DNA from: an uncultured Treponema sp.
GTDB lineage: Bacteria > Spirochaetota > Spirochaetia > Treponematales > Treponemataceae
Reading direction: 5' to 3'
NCBI GenBank assembly: GCA_945877425.1
Contig: CAMCRZ010000028.1
Span: 1-34,964, forward strand
DNA length: 34,964 nucleotides
Position numbers and translations under genes: made by a program. This document shows, piece by piece, positions 1 through 7,467 of this stretch; position 1 is the first letter of the stretch; each line of letters opens with the position of its first letter. The notes below the pieces were generated by a model, which was given only the letters and a program-made list of their open reading frames with translations, had not been told where the DNA came from and made no database searches.

Positions 1-1
1 C

Positions 2-367
2 TTTCAGCCTTATGCTTCGGTTGCGACAAATCTTTTGTTTTTTACAAAAGGCGAGGCAACAAAAGAAATATGGTATTGGGAACATAAGCTGCCGGAAGGT
101 CAGAAATCATATTCTAAAACAAGGCCAATTCAAAAAAGTGAATTTGCGTCGCTTAAAGAATGGTGGAATAAGCGTACTGAAAACGAGCAGGCCTGGCGGG
201 TTCCTGTTGAACGTATTGCTGAAAACGGCTGGAATCTTGATATAAAAAATCCGTTTGTGAAGGAAGAAGAAGTAACGCACAGTACGGCGGAACTTCTGGA
301 TATGCTGAGCACGTCGTTTAAGAAGAGTGATGTGCTGATTGAAGAGTTAAAGAAGGAATTGAAGTAA
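2..367 (+). CDS. hsdM: Type I restriction-modification methylase subunit HsdM, C-terminal fragment cut by the window edge
   Basis: The reading frame is open from the first bases, so the gene starts outside the window. About 121 C-terminal residues are visible. They include the stretch TNLLFFTKG followed by IWYWEH and KSYSKTRPI, which is typical of the tail of N6-adenine DNA methylase subunits of type I systems, after the SAM-binding and NPPY catalytic core (not visible here). The last 25 residues are charged and helical. HsdM normally pairs with HsdS for target recognition and with HsdR for cleavage. No hsdS follows: the next gene is on the opposite strand 80 bp away. Any partners must lie upstream, or the system is incomplete. 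The family call rests on the motif run only. Confidence 0.8.
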   Translation, partial: FQPYASVATNLLFFTKGEATKEIWYWEHKLPEGQKSYSKTRPIQKSEFASLKEWWNKRTENEQAWRVPVERIAENGWNLDIKNPFVKEEEVTHSTAELLDMLSTSFKKSDVLIEELKKELK

Positions 368-446
368 ATTCCATGATGAAAAAATAGAGGTCTCCCCCAT
401 TTTACATCTCTTTCCAGCTGATGATTTCCTGTTCTAGTTTTTAGTT

Positions 447-1532
447 TTAGAGGCTTTTTGCTTCATTCAAAAGATTGAGCAAGCCTGTAATTCCTGTGTT
501 CCCCCATTTTGTCCATAGATGGCACTGCATTCCCATTGCCATAAGCATCTGAAAGAATTTTGGAGCTGTTTTTTTATCGAAAGTCACACCGAAGTTCTCC
601 ATAAGGAAATCTTCCATTTTTGTAATATCAGTTCCAGCCTTAATCATTGAAAAAATACTGTAGGTAATATGCTCGGCATAATCAGACTCCTTTGTAGTTC
701 GGACAAGAAGCTGTTTGATTGACCTGAAAGCATCGCTTTTCTCGTCATAATCATAGCAGTTAAAACACTCCTTAATTTCCTCCGCAGAAGGCATATAAAC
801 GGAAAGATTCATTCTTGCTTCTTTTATTTTGTCTATGACATCACGACCTTGAATCTGAGGAGCAATAAGACTATTTCCAACCAGATAAAAATGCGTAGTT
901 ACAGAATAACAGTTTTTCAGCAATCGTTTGAATTCACTCTTGTCAGAAATCTGCTTATCGGGATAGTCACGGTTCCAAATTTCCATAAAAATACTGACAG
1001 GACAGATTCCGTATAATTGCGTAAGAACAGCTGCATATTTATGAAAATCCATCATATTCCCTACATGGTTCAGCTCGGGATCAGAAGCCAGAATCTCTGC
1101 AAATATTTTTGCATTCTCTTTTGGTAAAACAGGAGTAACAGTTCCTTCGTTCTGAAAAAGAAACAAAATTCCACGCGACATTAAAAAGCCCGTATCACTA
1201 AAAAGCTCGTCTTTGATGGCATCGAGTTCCTTTTTTATTTTTTCCGAAAGCGGAAGTTCAACCTTGCATTGCTCAGTGAAAATCTTTAATGCATTCAAAA
1301 ACAGTTCCCTCGGCGTAAAATCATAATAATTTTTAATATTTAGCGGAATTTGATTTACAAGATTGTCTGGAGTAATATTTTCAAGTTCTTCTTCGCTGAA
1401 TGTACGACAATTGAATCCCATCTCGTATAATTGCTGCTTTGAAAGAGCTTTTACACATTCCAAAAGAGAATTATCAGGTTCGCCATGAATTGTTAAACTG
1501 TCTATAATTTGATTGAAAATTTTTTTTGCCAT
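447..1532 (-). CDS. Unrecognised 361-residue cytoplasmic protein
   Basis: I do not recognise this family. The protein has no signal peptide and no membrane segment. It looks mostly helical and acidic to neutral. Residues 20-60 (LLECVKALSKQQLYEMGF and following) loosely resemble the small helical SAP/Rho-N-like modules that begin some helicase- or nucleic-acid-associated proteins; this is a weak impression. The C-terminal third has a cluster of aromatic and Met residues (KFFQMLMAMGMQCHLWTKW). The gene stands alone on the minus strand between the hsdM fragment and the secreted protein/helicase pair. The start at 1532 is supported by a TATAAC -10 hexamer exactly 6 nt upstream with no ribosome-binding site, suggesting a leaderless message. 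Its neighbours make a role in a defence region possible but unproven. Confidence 0.75.
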   Translation of the reverse strand: MAKKIFNQIIDSLTIHGEPDNSLLECVKALSKQQLYEMGFNCRTFSEEELENITPDNLVNQIPLNIKNYYDFTPRELFLNALKIFTEQCKVELPLSEKIKKELDAIKDELFSDTGFLMSRGILFLFQNEGTVTPVLPKENAKIFAEILASDPELNHVGNMMDFHKYAAVLTQLYGICPVSIFMEIWNRDYPDKQISDKSEFKRLLKNCYSVTTHFYLVGNSLIAPQIQGRDVIDKIKEARMNLSVYMPSAEEIKECFNCYDYDEKSDAFRSIKQLLVRTTKESDYAEHITYSIFSMIKAGTDITKMEDFLMENFGVTFDKKTAPKFFQMLMAMGMQCHLWTKWGNTGITGLLNLLNEAKSL

Positions 1533-1942
1533 ATTTTAGTTATATCAGTTTTTTGTTTTAAATTCATCATAATACGGTCTATGAGAAAATATTTCGTATA
1601 TGAATTTTTTATGCACACCCCATACTTTTTAACTTGTACTTTCCTTCTTTTTATGCCATCTTTTTCCAGGTTTTGGCTGTGGATTTTTTTTATGAAATTC
1701 TGTTTTGCGCTGTTGTGATAGCCAGAAAGGAAAATGTAAAATGTGCCGGCGGAATAATCAGTCCTTTTGATAGAATGTAAGATTAGAGATATCCGTAGAA
1801 AAATCTGATAATTTATGTTATAGTATAGAAGAAAGTAACTCGTTATGAATCTTATACGGATAAAAAAGCTGCATAAGAAATTTATACGGGATATGTGTTA
1901 TTTGTGTTAGGTTTATGCCCGCACTGGGCACAGGAGGATAAA
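1533..1942. other. Divergent intergenic region with promoter and 5' leader of the secreted-protein/helicase operon
   Basis: No credible gene lies here; the short open frames lack start signals and family features. A possible plus-strand promoter is TAGAAA (1796-1801), 17 bp, TATAGT (1819-1824). It would give a leader of about 110 nt. That leader holds two copies of a TTATACGG word (around 1852 and 1882) and a small perfect hairpin TGCCC-GCACT-GGGCA at 1916-1930, immediately before the AGGAGG ribosome-binding site. Confidence 0.4.
1539..1544 (-). promoter_or_regulatory. -10 hexamer placed for leaderless transcription of the 361-residue gene
   Basis: TATAAC on the minus strand, followed by a 6-nt gap (TAAAAT) and then the ATG. 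The A of the start codon falls at the expected +1. No Shine-Dalgarno sequence is present. No convincing -35 is seen; the upstream DNA is A-rich. Confidence 0.5.
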
Positions 1943-2530
1943 ATGAGAAAATTATTTTTAGTAATGATTTTTGGACTTATTTCGGCTTTTATATATGCTG
2001 CTCCTTTTGGTCTAAAAATGGGAATGACAGTTGAAGAAATTGCCGAGCAATGTGAGGAAGAGCCATCGTATTTTGAAGACGACATCTACTTTGTAAAACC
2101 TATAAAAAAGCATCCATTATTTGATTATTATGCAGTATATGTAAATGAAAAAACAGGATTGTATCAAATACGAGCAATTTCTTCTCCAATCACAACTAAC
2201 AAATTTGGAACCGAACTAAAAAATGCTTTTAACTCGCTTAAAGACAGAATTGCAAAAACATACGGGAAACCAAAAGTTACAGATAAATATAGTAACTCTT
2301 CCGATTCATACCATCAACAAGATGAGTATTGGTTTTATTCTCTAAGAGAAGGTTCTCGTGAACTATCTGCTGTTTGGGGATATGATTCTGCCCTTTCAGA
2401 TGACCTTGAATCAGTTGCATTGGAATGTACTGTTTTAAGTGGATTTTCTGAAGGTACAGGTCAATTAGTATTGTATTACTACTTTAAAAATACAAGTGCT
2501 GTAGAAGACGAGCAGGACGAAGTGTTTTAA
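1943..2530 (+). CDS. Small secreted protein of unknown function, first gene of a two-gene unit
   Basis: A 195-residue protein. The ATG at 1943 is chosen because it has a strong AGGAGG ribosome-binding site 6 nt upstream and gives a clean signal peptide: MRK, a hydrophobic core to about residue 17, and cleavage near IYA-AP. The frame also has an upstream start at 1895 that lacks both. The mature part begins PFGLKMGMTVEEIAEQC, which resembles short exported proteins seen in treponemes in which a GLxMGM motif opens a compact domain. I know no function for them. The stop is only 3 bp before the helicase start, so the two genes are almost certainly cotranscribed and probably translationally coupled. 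An exported protein coupled to a DNA helicase is an odd pairing. Confidence 0.8.
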   Translation: MRKLFLVMIFGLISAFIYAAPFGLKMGMTVEEIAEQCEEEPSYFEDDIYFVKPIKKHPLFDYYAVYVNEKTGLYQIRAISSPITTNKFGTELKNAFNSLKDRIAKTYGKPKVTDKYSNSSDSYHQQDEYWFYSLREGSRELSAVWGYDSALSDDLESVALECTVLSGFSEGTGQLVLYYYFKNTSAVEDEQDEVF

Positions 2531-2533
2531 CTT

Positions 2534-5500
2534 ATGATTTCATCTACCCTGATAATATCAATAGCGGTTGTTGTCGTCATTTTATCAATATTTTTCTCAA
2601 TACTTTATGCAAAACGCAAAAAACGATTGGAAAGTGAGCTTGAAGAAAAACTTGCCTATTTTCAAGAACAAATCAGAATCTTTTTTGCAGAATATTTAGA
2701 ATTAAAGAAGCACTATATCTCAGAGGTTTCAGAAACTGAATTTGCAGAAAAATGGCAGGAACTTTATTCTGAACTTGCAAAATATCGCATCTCAAAGAAA
2801 GATGGTTTTGCAGAAGAAATCGAGCATTTTAGAAAAACTTACTCAAATCTTCATAATGAAATTGTCAGTCTGAATGCAGAAACTAAAAGAAAGGAAACTC
2901 TTTCACTAATCGTAAAATCTGTCGAAAACTTCTATACAGAACTTTTTAACCTTGAAAAGCAGTATGTTACTCATTCAAACAGCGTTTCCTTTATTGAAAA
3001 ATGGCAATCCCTTTATCAAAAATCAATGTCCGCAGATGTTCGCAAAGAAGATGATGAATTTTCTGAGATTGAACGGTTCAAAACAGTCTTTCATTCGTTG
3101 CACGATTATTTTGAAACAGCCAACAATCAGTTCATTCAAAATGAATCAACAAAATACGAGTCGTTATTTTCAAATATTGACGGCAAATCATTGGACGAAC
3201 AACAACGAACAGCAGTTATAACAGATGAAAACAGAATTTTAGTTCTTGCAGGTGCAGGAAGCGGAAAAACACTTACGATTTCAGCAAAAGTAAAATATCT
3301 TTGCGAAGTAAAAAAAATAAACCCAAATGAAATTCTTTTGATTTCGTTTACAAAAAAATCCGCAGAGGAAATGACAGAGCGAATACAAAACAAACTTAAT
3401 ATTCCTGCTGTTGCCACAACTTTTCACAAACTTGGGCTTGATATTATAAAAAATGCAGACGGCAAAAGACCTGAAGTTGCGGATGAAAATGTCCTCACGC
3501 AATTCATTCACAATTTCTTTGAAAACGAGATTGTAAATCATCCCGAGATTGTAAAGGCTCTTACCGAATATTTTGCATACTTTCTTGAAATTCCAGAGGA
3601 TATGGAAAAACACAGTTCTCTTGGCGAATTATACGAAGAAGAAAAAAACGCAGATCTTGAAACCTTAAAATCAAAATATGACAGGGAAAAATATATCCAT
3701 GAAACAGGAGCAGAAAAAGCAAAAGCATTTAAAACTTTGAACAACGAGCAGGTAAAGAGCCTTGAAGAAACAAAAATCGCAAACTTTCTTTTTATGAACG
3801 GCATAAAATACGAATATGAAAAACTATATCCGTTTGAAAGCAATGATCCAAACAGGAAAGCTTACCACCCCGATTTTTACCTTTGCGATTATGACATTTA
3901 TCTTGAGCATTTTGGGGTTTCAAAAGATTTCACCGTTCCATGGCTTTCGCCAGTAGAAGAGAAAAAATATCTGGACGGTATTTACTGGAAGCGTGCTTTT
4001 CACGAAGAACACAACACAAAACTAATTGAAACATATTCATATTACAGTTCAGAAGGAGTTCTGCTCAAAAAACTTGAAGAAATCTTGTCCGCCAATGGCA
4101 TTACATTAAAAGCGAGAGATTTTTCTGATGTGTTCAATACAGTCTATGCAAGTAAAAGCAACAAATATTTCTCAGAGTTTATGAATCTGTGCTGTACTTT
4201 TATCAATCTTTTTAAATCCAATAATTACAAGATTGACCAAATCGAAGTATTAAAAAAGAATTATTGTAATTCAGAACCAAATGATTTTTTATGCGAACGA
4301 ACTTCGTTGTTCTTGGATATAATCAAAGTCATTCTTACAGAATATCAGAATTATCTTTCTGCTCAGAATGCAATAGATTTTTCTGACATGATAAATATTG
4401 CGGCTGAAAAAATAGAAACTGGCTGTGAGATTACTCCTTACAAATATGTAATCGTAGACGAATATCAGGACATTTCAAAATCACGCTTCAATTTATTAAA
4501 GGCAATTGTAGAGAAATCGCAGGCAAAACTTTTTTGTGTCGGCGATGACTGGCAGGCAATTTATCGCTTTGCGGGAAGCGATATTTCTCTTTTTACCGAT
4601 TTTGAAAAATATTTTGGGTATACAAAAATTCTTAAAATCGAAAAAACTTACAGAAATTCACAAAATCTTATTGATGAAGCATCTCATTTTGTTTTGAAGA
4701 ATCCATTGCAGTTAAAAAAAGATTTACGTTCGGATAAAAATCTTGATTACCCGCTTGTATTTTGGGGATATGATGAAGATCCTTGCAAAACGTTGCAGTT
4801 CGCTGTTAATAAAATTATATCCGAGTTTGGAGTTAATTCTTCTATATTGATACTTGGCAGAACAAACTATGAAAAAGAAATCTTGAAAAAATCAGGATTG
4901 TTTAAAATCTACACGAACAATCGGAAAGAATGTATTGAGTATATACCGGCTCCCGAAGTACAGATAGATTTTCTTTCTGTTCACAAATCAAAAGGTTTGG
5001 AAGCGGATAATGTCATTTTGCTGAACTTTAAAAACGACAAGCTTGGTTTCCCTAATCAGATTGCTGACGACAAAGTTTTGAATCTTGTTCTTACGAATGC
5101 GGAAAACTACAAATTTGCAGAGGAACGCCGTCTTTTCTATGTTGCTATTACAAGAACGCGGAATAGAACTTTTGTTTTGACCGACAATAAAAATCCATCT
5201 CAGTTCTTTAAAGAATTTGCAGAGTCGAATTCAGTCTGTTTTATCGGAATAAAAAAAGTTGAAACGACTGCACAAACGCAATGCCCTCTTTGTAAAAGTG
5301 GAAATCTTTATAAAGTGTCGCACGAAGGAAAATATTTTGTTGGTTGCTCGAACTTTCCAAGATGTAAATATTCTTTGCAAGATGCAACAATTTTATTGAA
5401 TCCTAAAAAATGTCCTTCTTGCGGTGGCTTTCTTGTGAAACGAAAAGGAAAAAACAATCATTGGTTTGCCGGCTGTACGAATTATCCATATTGCGAATAT

Positions 5501-5542
5501 ACGGAGCAGATACAAAAGGATAAGAATGGTAAATGGTTGTAA
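2534..5542 (+). CDS. Membrane-anchored helicase IV-like UvrD/Rep superfamily 1 helicase with two C-terminal zinc ribbons
   Basis: A 1002-residue ATP-dependent DNA helicase. From the N-terminus it has: a membrane segment (residues 5-25) followed by KRKKR; a duplicated helical module (about 49-112 and 132-195, sharing the pattern F.EKWQ.LY then EIE.F and SLH); Walker A GAGSGKT (240-246); an inserted segment with YHPDFYL and YLEHFG (about 445-461); Walker B DEYQD (642-646); GDDWQAIYRF (670-679), which is characteristic of helicase IV; HKSKG (817-821); and RRLFYVAITRTR (865-876). The C-terminus carries two topoisomerase-type zinc ribbons with Cys 917/920/938/944 and Cys 960/963/981/987. All helicase motifs are intact. 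E. coli HelD is shorter, and I recall no membrane anchor or zinc ribbons in it. It lies 3 bp after the secreted-protein gene. A role in DNA repair or in defence is equally possible. Confidence 0.9.
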   Translation: MISSTLIISIAVVVVILSIFFSILYAKRKKRLESELEEKLAYFQEQIRIFFAEYLELKKHYISEVSETEFAEKWQELYSELAKYRISKKDGFAEEIEHFRKTYSNLHNEIVSLNAETKRKETLSLIVKSVENFYTELFNLEKQYVTHSNSVSFIEKWQSLYQKSMSADVRKEDDEFSEIERFKTVFHSLHDYFETANNQFIQNESTKYESLFSNIDGKSLDEQQRTAVITDENRILVLAGAGSGKTLTISAKVKYLCEVKKINPNEILLISFTKKSAEEMTERIQNKLNIPAVATTFHKLGLDIIKNADGKRPEVADENVLTQFIHNFFENEIVNHPEIVKALTEYFAYFLEIPEDMEKHSSLGELYEEEKNADLETLKSKYDREKYIHETGAEKAKAFKTLNNEQVKSLEETKIANFLFMNGIKYEYEKLYPFESNDPNRKAYHPDFYLCDYDIYLEHFGVSKDFTVPWLSPVEEKKYLDGIYWKRAFHEEHNTKLIETYSYYSSEGVLLKKLEEILSANGITLKARDFSDVFNTVYASKSNKYFSEFMNLCCTFINLFKSNNYKIDQIEVLKKNYCNSEPNDFLCERTSLFLDIIKVILTEYQNYLSAQNAIDFSDMINIAAEKIETGCEITPYKYVIVDEYQDISKSRFNLLKAIVEKSQAKLFCVGDDWQAIYRFAGSDISLFTDFEKYFGYTKILKIEKTYRNSQNLIDEASHFVLKNPLQLKKDLRSDKNLDYPLVFWGYDEDPCKTLQFAVNKIISEFGVNSSILILGRTNYEKEILKKSGLFKIYTNNRKECIEYIPAPEVQIDFLSVHKSKGLEADNVILLNFKNDKLGFPNQIADDKVLNLVLTNAENYKFAEERRLFYVAITRTRNRTFVLTDNKNPSQFFKEFAESNSVCFIGIKKVETTAQTQCPLCKSGNLYKVSHEGKYFVGCSNFPRCKYSLQDATILLNPKKCPSCGGFLVKRKGKNNHWFAGCTNYPYCEYTEQIQKDKNGKWL

Positions 5543-5683
5543 AAAAAGGACAAAATATCACACAACATGCACAACAATATCTAAAGGCTGGCCCCATTTT
5601 ATTTTATCCAAATACAGCCAAAAACTCCCGAAATCCAATATAATAAAAACCAAACTTCTTAAACTTTATTTGGAGAAATCAAA

Positions 5684-6238
5684 ATGAAACTTGACGGTGT
5701 AGGACTTTTTGTGAATGACATGGCGACTATGATCCGCTTTTACAGGGATGTGCTGGGCTTTGAAATTAAAGAAGGCGAAAATGCGGTGAATGTATATCTG
5801 ATTAAAAACGGAACTCTTTTTATGCTGTACGAACGGAAGAATTTTGAAAAAATGACAAACGTTAAAATCAAATGGCTATAATTGCGCCATTTGCTTTAAC
5901 TTAGAGTTTCTTCCGAAACTCTCTTATTGAACTGTTCGCGAGGACGCGAACGAATTACACTCCTCGAAAGTTGAAACTTTCTTCGTCATGTAATTTTAAG
6001 GAACAGAAAATATGAATATTTAAAAGGTCTGAACGGTCATTTTGAAATCGCCCTGTATGTTGATACATTTGAAGAAGTCGATGCTGAATACTCAAAAGCT
6101 GTCGAAAAAGGTGCACAATCAGTTTTAGAACCGACAACAGAACCATGGGGTCAGCGTACATGTTACATTGCAGATCCGGAAGGAAACTTAATTGAAATCG
6201 GCTCGTTCAACAAACCTTTCCGCACATTTACGGAATAA
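5684..6238 (+). pseudogene. VOC-family (glyoxalase/bleomycin-resistance-like) protein gene, interrupted by a small palindromic element
   Basis: The 5' part encodes residues starting MKLDGVGLFVNDMATMIRFY, the first beta-alpha-beta-beta-beta module of a VOC metalloenzyme-fold protein. Translation then stops at 5879-5881. The same frame resumes at 6008 with YEYLKGLNGHFEIALYV, then EPTTEPWGQRTCYIADPEGN and LIEIGS, the second module, and ends at 6236-6238. The two halves are in the same frame. Removing 138 bp (one AAAT copy plus the inserted element) restores a 138-residue protein of normal VOC length with a natural join. The insertion therefore broke an otherwise intact gene. A GGAG ribosome-binding site precedes the ATG, and a TATAAT lies at 5639-5644. 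The N-terminal 65 residues could still be made. The original substrate is unknown. Confidence 0.85.
5874..6007. repeat. 134-bp modular palindromic element inserted in the VOC gene
   Basis: This sequence separates the two halves of the VOC gene and is flanked by AAAT on both sides (5870-5873 and 6008-6011), consistent with a 4-bp target duplication. It contains three consecutive hairpins. The first has an 8-bp stem AGAGTTTC/GAAACTCT around TTCC (5903-5922). The second has a 7-bp stem GTTCGCG/CGCGAAC around AGGA (5934-5951). The third is nested, with outer AATTACA/TGTAATT (5953-5959, 5989-5995) and inner GAAAGTT/AACTTTC (5966-5981). There is no open frame and there are no clear terminal inverted repeats. 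It resembles a REP/BIME- or MITE-like non-autonomous repeat. Only one copy is present in this window. Confidence 0.75.
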
Positions 6239-6251
6239 TTTCTTCCTGATT

Positions 6252-6280
6252 TTCACATTTTTCAAAAAATATTTTATAAT
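6252..6280 (+). promoter_or_regulatory. Sigma-70 promoter of the effector-binding/DJ-1/WYL operon
   Basis: TTCACA (6252-6257), a 17-bp spacer, then a perfect TATAAT (6275-6280). The predicted start of transcription is near 6287, inside the inverted repeat described next. The leader is about 58 nt. Confidence 0.65.
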
Positions 6281-6301
6281 ATGACAGACTGATGTCATAT
6301 T
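6278..6301. promoter_or_regulatory. Perfect inverted repeat overlapping the -10, likely operator
   Basis: AATATGACA, a 6-nt spacer GACTGA, then TGTCATATT: two perfect 9-bp arms. The left arm overlaps the last three bases of the TATAAT box and the centre sits on the predicted +1. A repressor bound here would block the promoter. The obvious candidate binder is the WYL-family regulator encoded third in the operon (autoregulation, inferred). Confidence 0.6.
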
Positions 6302-6344
6302 CAGCTTTGTATAATTGACGCATAATCAATTATTGAGGTGTTTT

Positions 6345-6803
6345 ATGAATTACGAAATCGTAGAAATGGAAGAAAGGACTTTTGCAGGAGTATCTGCAGT
6401 TACAAAAAATGATTCGCCTGATATGCAAAATGTAATCGGCGGACTCTGGCAGAAGCTTTATTCTGGTGTGGCTCAGTCAATGAAAAACCGGGTGAACGGA
6501 AAATCTGTCGGGCTGTACTGCGATTATGCACAGGACATGAGTTATACAGTTCTTGCTGGTTGCCAGATTTCAAGTGAAGGTAGTGCCGAAGCTGAAAAAG
6601 ACGGACTTACTGTTAAAAAAATTCCTGCCGGAAGATATGCAAAATTTACTGTAAAAGGGGAAATTCCAAAAGCAGTTGCAGAAAGCTGGGATCAAATCTG
6701 GAACACTCCGCTGGAACGCACTTTTACCGGAGATTATGAAGAGTATCAGGAAGACTGCGCTACAGGCAATGGAACAATTTTCATTTATCTGGCTGTAAAA
6801 TAA
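6345..6803 (+). CDS. GyrI-like effector-binding (SOUL/AraC-effector fold) domain protein
   Basis: A 152-residue single-domain protein that starts MNYEIVEMEERTFAGVSAV and contains GLYCDY, YTVLAGCQI, KKIPAGRYAKFTVKG, SWDQIWNT and a final FIYLAVK. This series of motifs is typical of the stand-alone GyrI-like/bacterial transcription activator effector-binding domain, which binds small hydrophobic or cationic molecules. There is no DNA-binding region. The ATG at 6345 has a GAGGTG ribosome-binding site 4 nt before it; an in-frame TTG at 6315 has none. It is the first gene of an operon with a DJ-1/PfpI protein and a WYL regulator, an arrangement I recall from Firmicutes and treponemes. The ligand is unknown; it may act as a ligand sequestering or sensing partner. 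Confidence 0.8.
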   Translation: MNYEIVEMEERTFAGVSAVTKNDSPDMQNVIGGLWQKLYSGVAQSMKNRVNGKSVGLYCDYAQDMSYTVLAGCQISSEGSAEAEKDGLTVKKIPAGRYAKFTVKGEIPKAVAESWDQIWNTPLERTFTGDYEEYQEDCATGNGTIFIYLAVK

Positions 6804-6820
6804 TCGGGAGCGAGGCAGAA

Positions 6821-7447
6821 ATGCAAAAAGTATATCTTTATCTTTTGAACACAATGGCTGACTGGGAAACCGGTTATATTTCGGCAGAATTGAATTCCAG
6901 AAGATTTTTTAAAAAGGATGCCGAAAAAATCATCTTTAAACATGCGGCTGTTTCAAAGGATTCAATTAAAACTATGGGCGGACTTTCAGTTGTTCCGGAC
7001 TGTACAATTGATGAAATTTCAGCTGATGAAAATACTGTTTTGATTCTGCCTGGTGCCGATTCCTGGAATGAAACGAAAAACGAAGCTATTCTTGAAAAGG
7101 CACTTAAAATCCTTGAAGCCGGGGGAACGGTCTGTGCGATTTGCGGCGCAACCGCTGCTCTTGCAAAAAAGGGCGTTCTTGACGAAAGACCGCACACAAG
7201 CAACGGTAAAGGCTTTCTTGAAATGTTTGTTCCAGAATACAAAGGCTCTGAGTTTTTTGTTGATGAAGAAGCTGTGTGCCACAACAATCTGATTACAGCA
7301 GGTGCCACCGGATCTCTTTTATGGGCAAAACTTATTCTTCAGAAACTCAATGTTTTTGAAAACGCCGCCCTAGACGAATGGTACAACTATTTTCAGACAG
7401 GAAAAGCCGAACACTTTTTTGCCCTGATGCAGATGGTGTCGCAGTAA
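6821..7447 (+). CDS. DJ-1/PfpI family protein (class I glutamine amidotransferase-like fold)
   Basis: A 208-residue protein. It has the N-terminal strand KVYLYLLNTMADWE, the LILPGADSW turn and the nucleophile elbow AICGATAAL, with the conserved cysteine at residue 108. This is the pattern of DJ-1/PfpI proteins such as YdeA-like members. Activities in the family range from peptidase and deglycase to chaperone, so the substrate cannot be named. The ATG at 6821 follows a GAGG ribosome-binding site by 5 nt. It lies 17 bp after the effector-binding gene and 20 bp before the WYL regulator, so it is the middle gene of the operon. It is complete and of usual length. Confidence 0.85.
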   Translation: MQKVYLYLLNTMADWETGYISAELNSRRFFKKDAEKIIFKHAAVSKDSIKTMGGLSVVPDCTIDEISADENTVLILPGADSWNETKNEAILEKALKILEAGGTVCAICGATAALAKKGVLDERPHTSNGKGFLEMFVPEYKGSEFFVDEEAVCHNNLITAGATGSLLWAKLILQKLNVFENAALDEWYNYFQTGKAEHFFALMQMVSQ

Positions 7448-7467
7448 AAGGAAAAAATTCGACATAA

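Noticed and set aside
1509..1718. 69-residue Phe-rich open frame that could look like a membrane peptide
   Set aside because: It has no start signals and overlaps the promoter of the 361-residue gene; T-rich intergenic DNA gives Phe-rich frames by chance.
6874..7308. 144-residue open frame on the minus strand
   Set aside because: It is antisense to the DJ-1/PfpI gene, has no start signals, and its residues mirror the codon pattern of the real gene.
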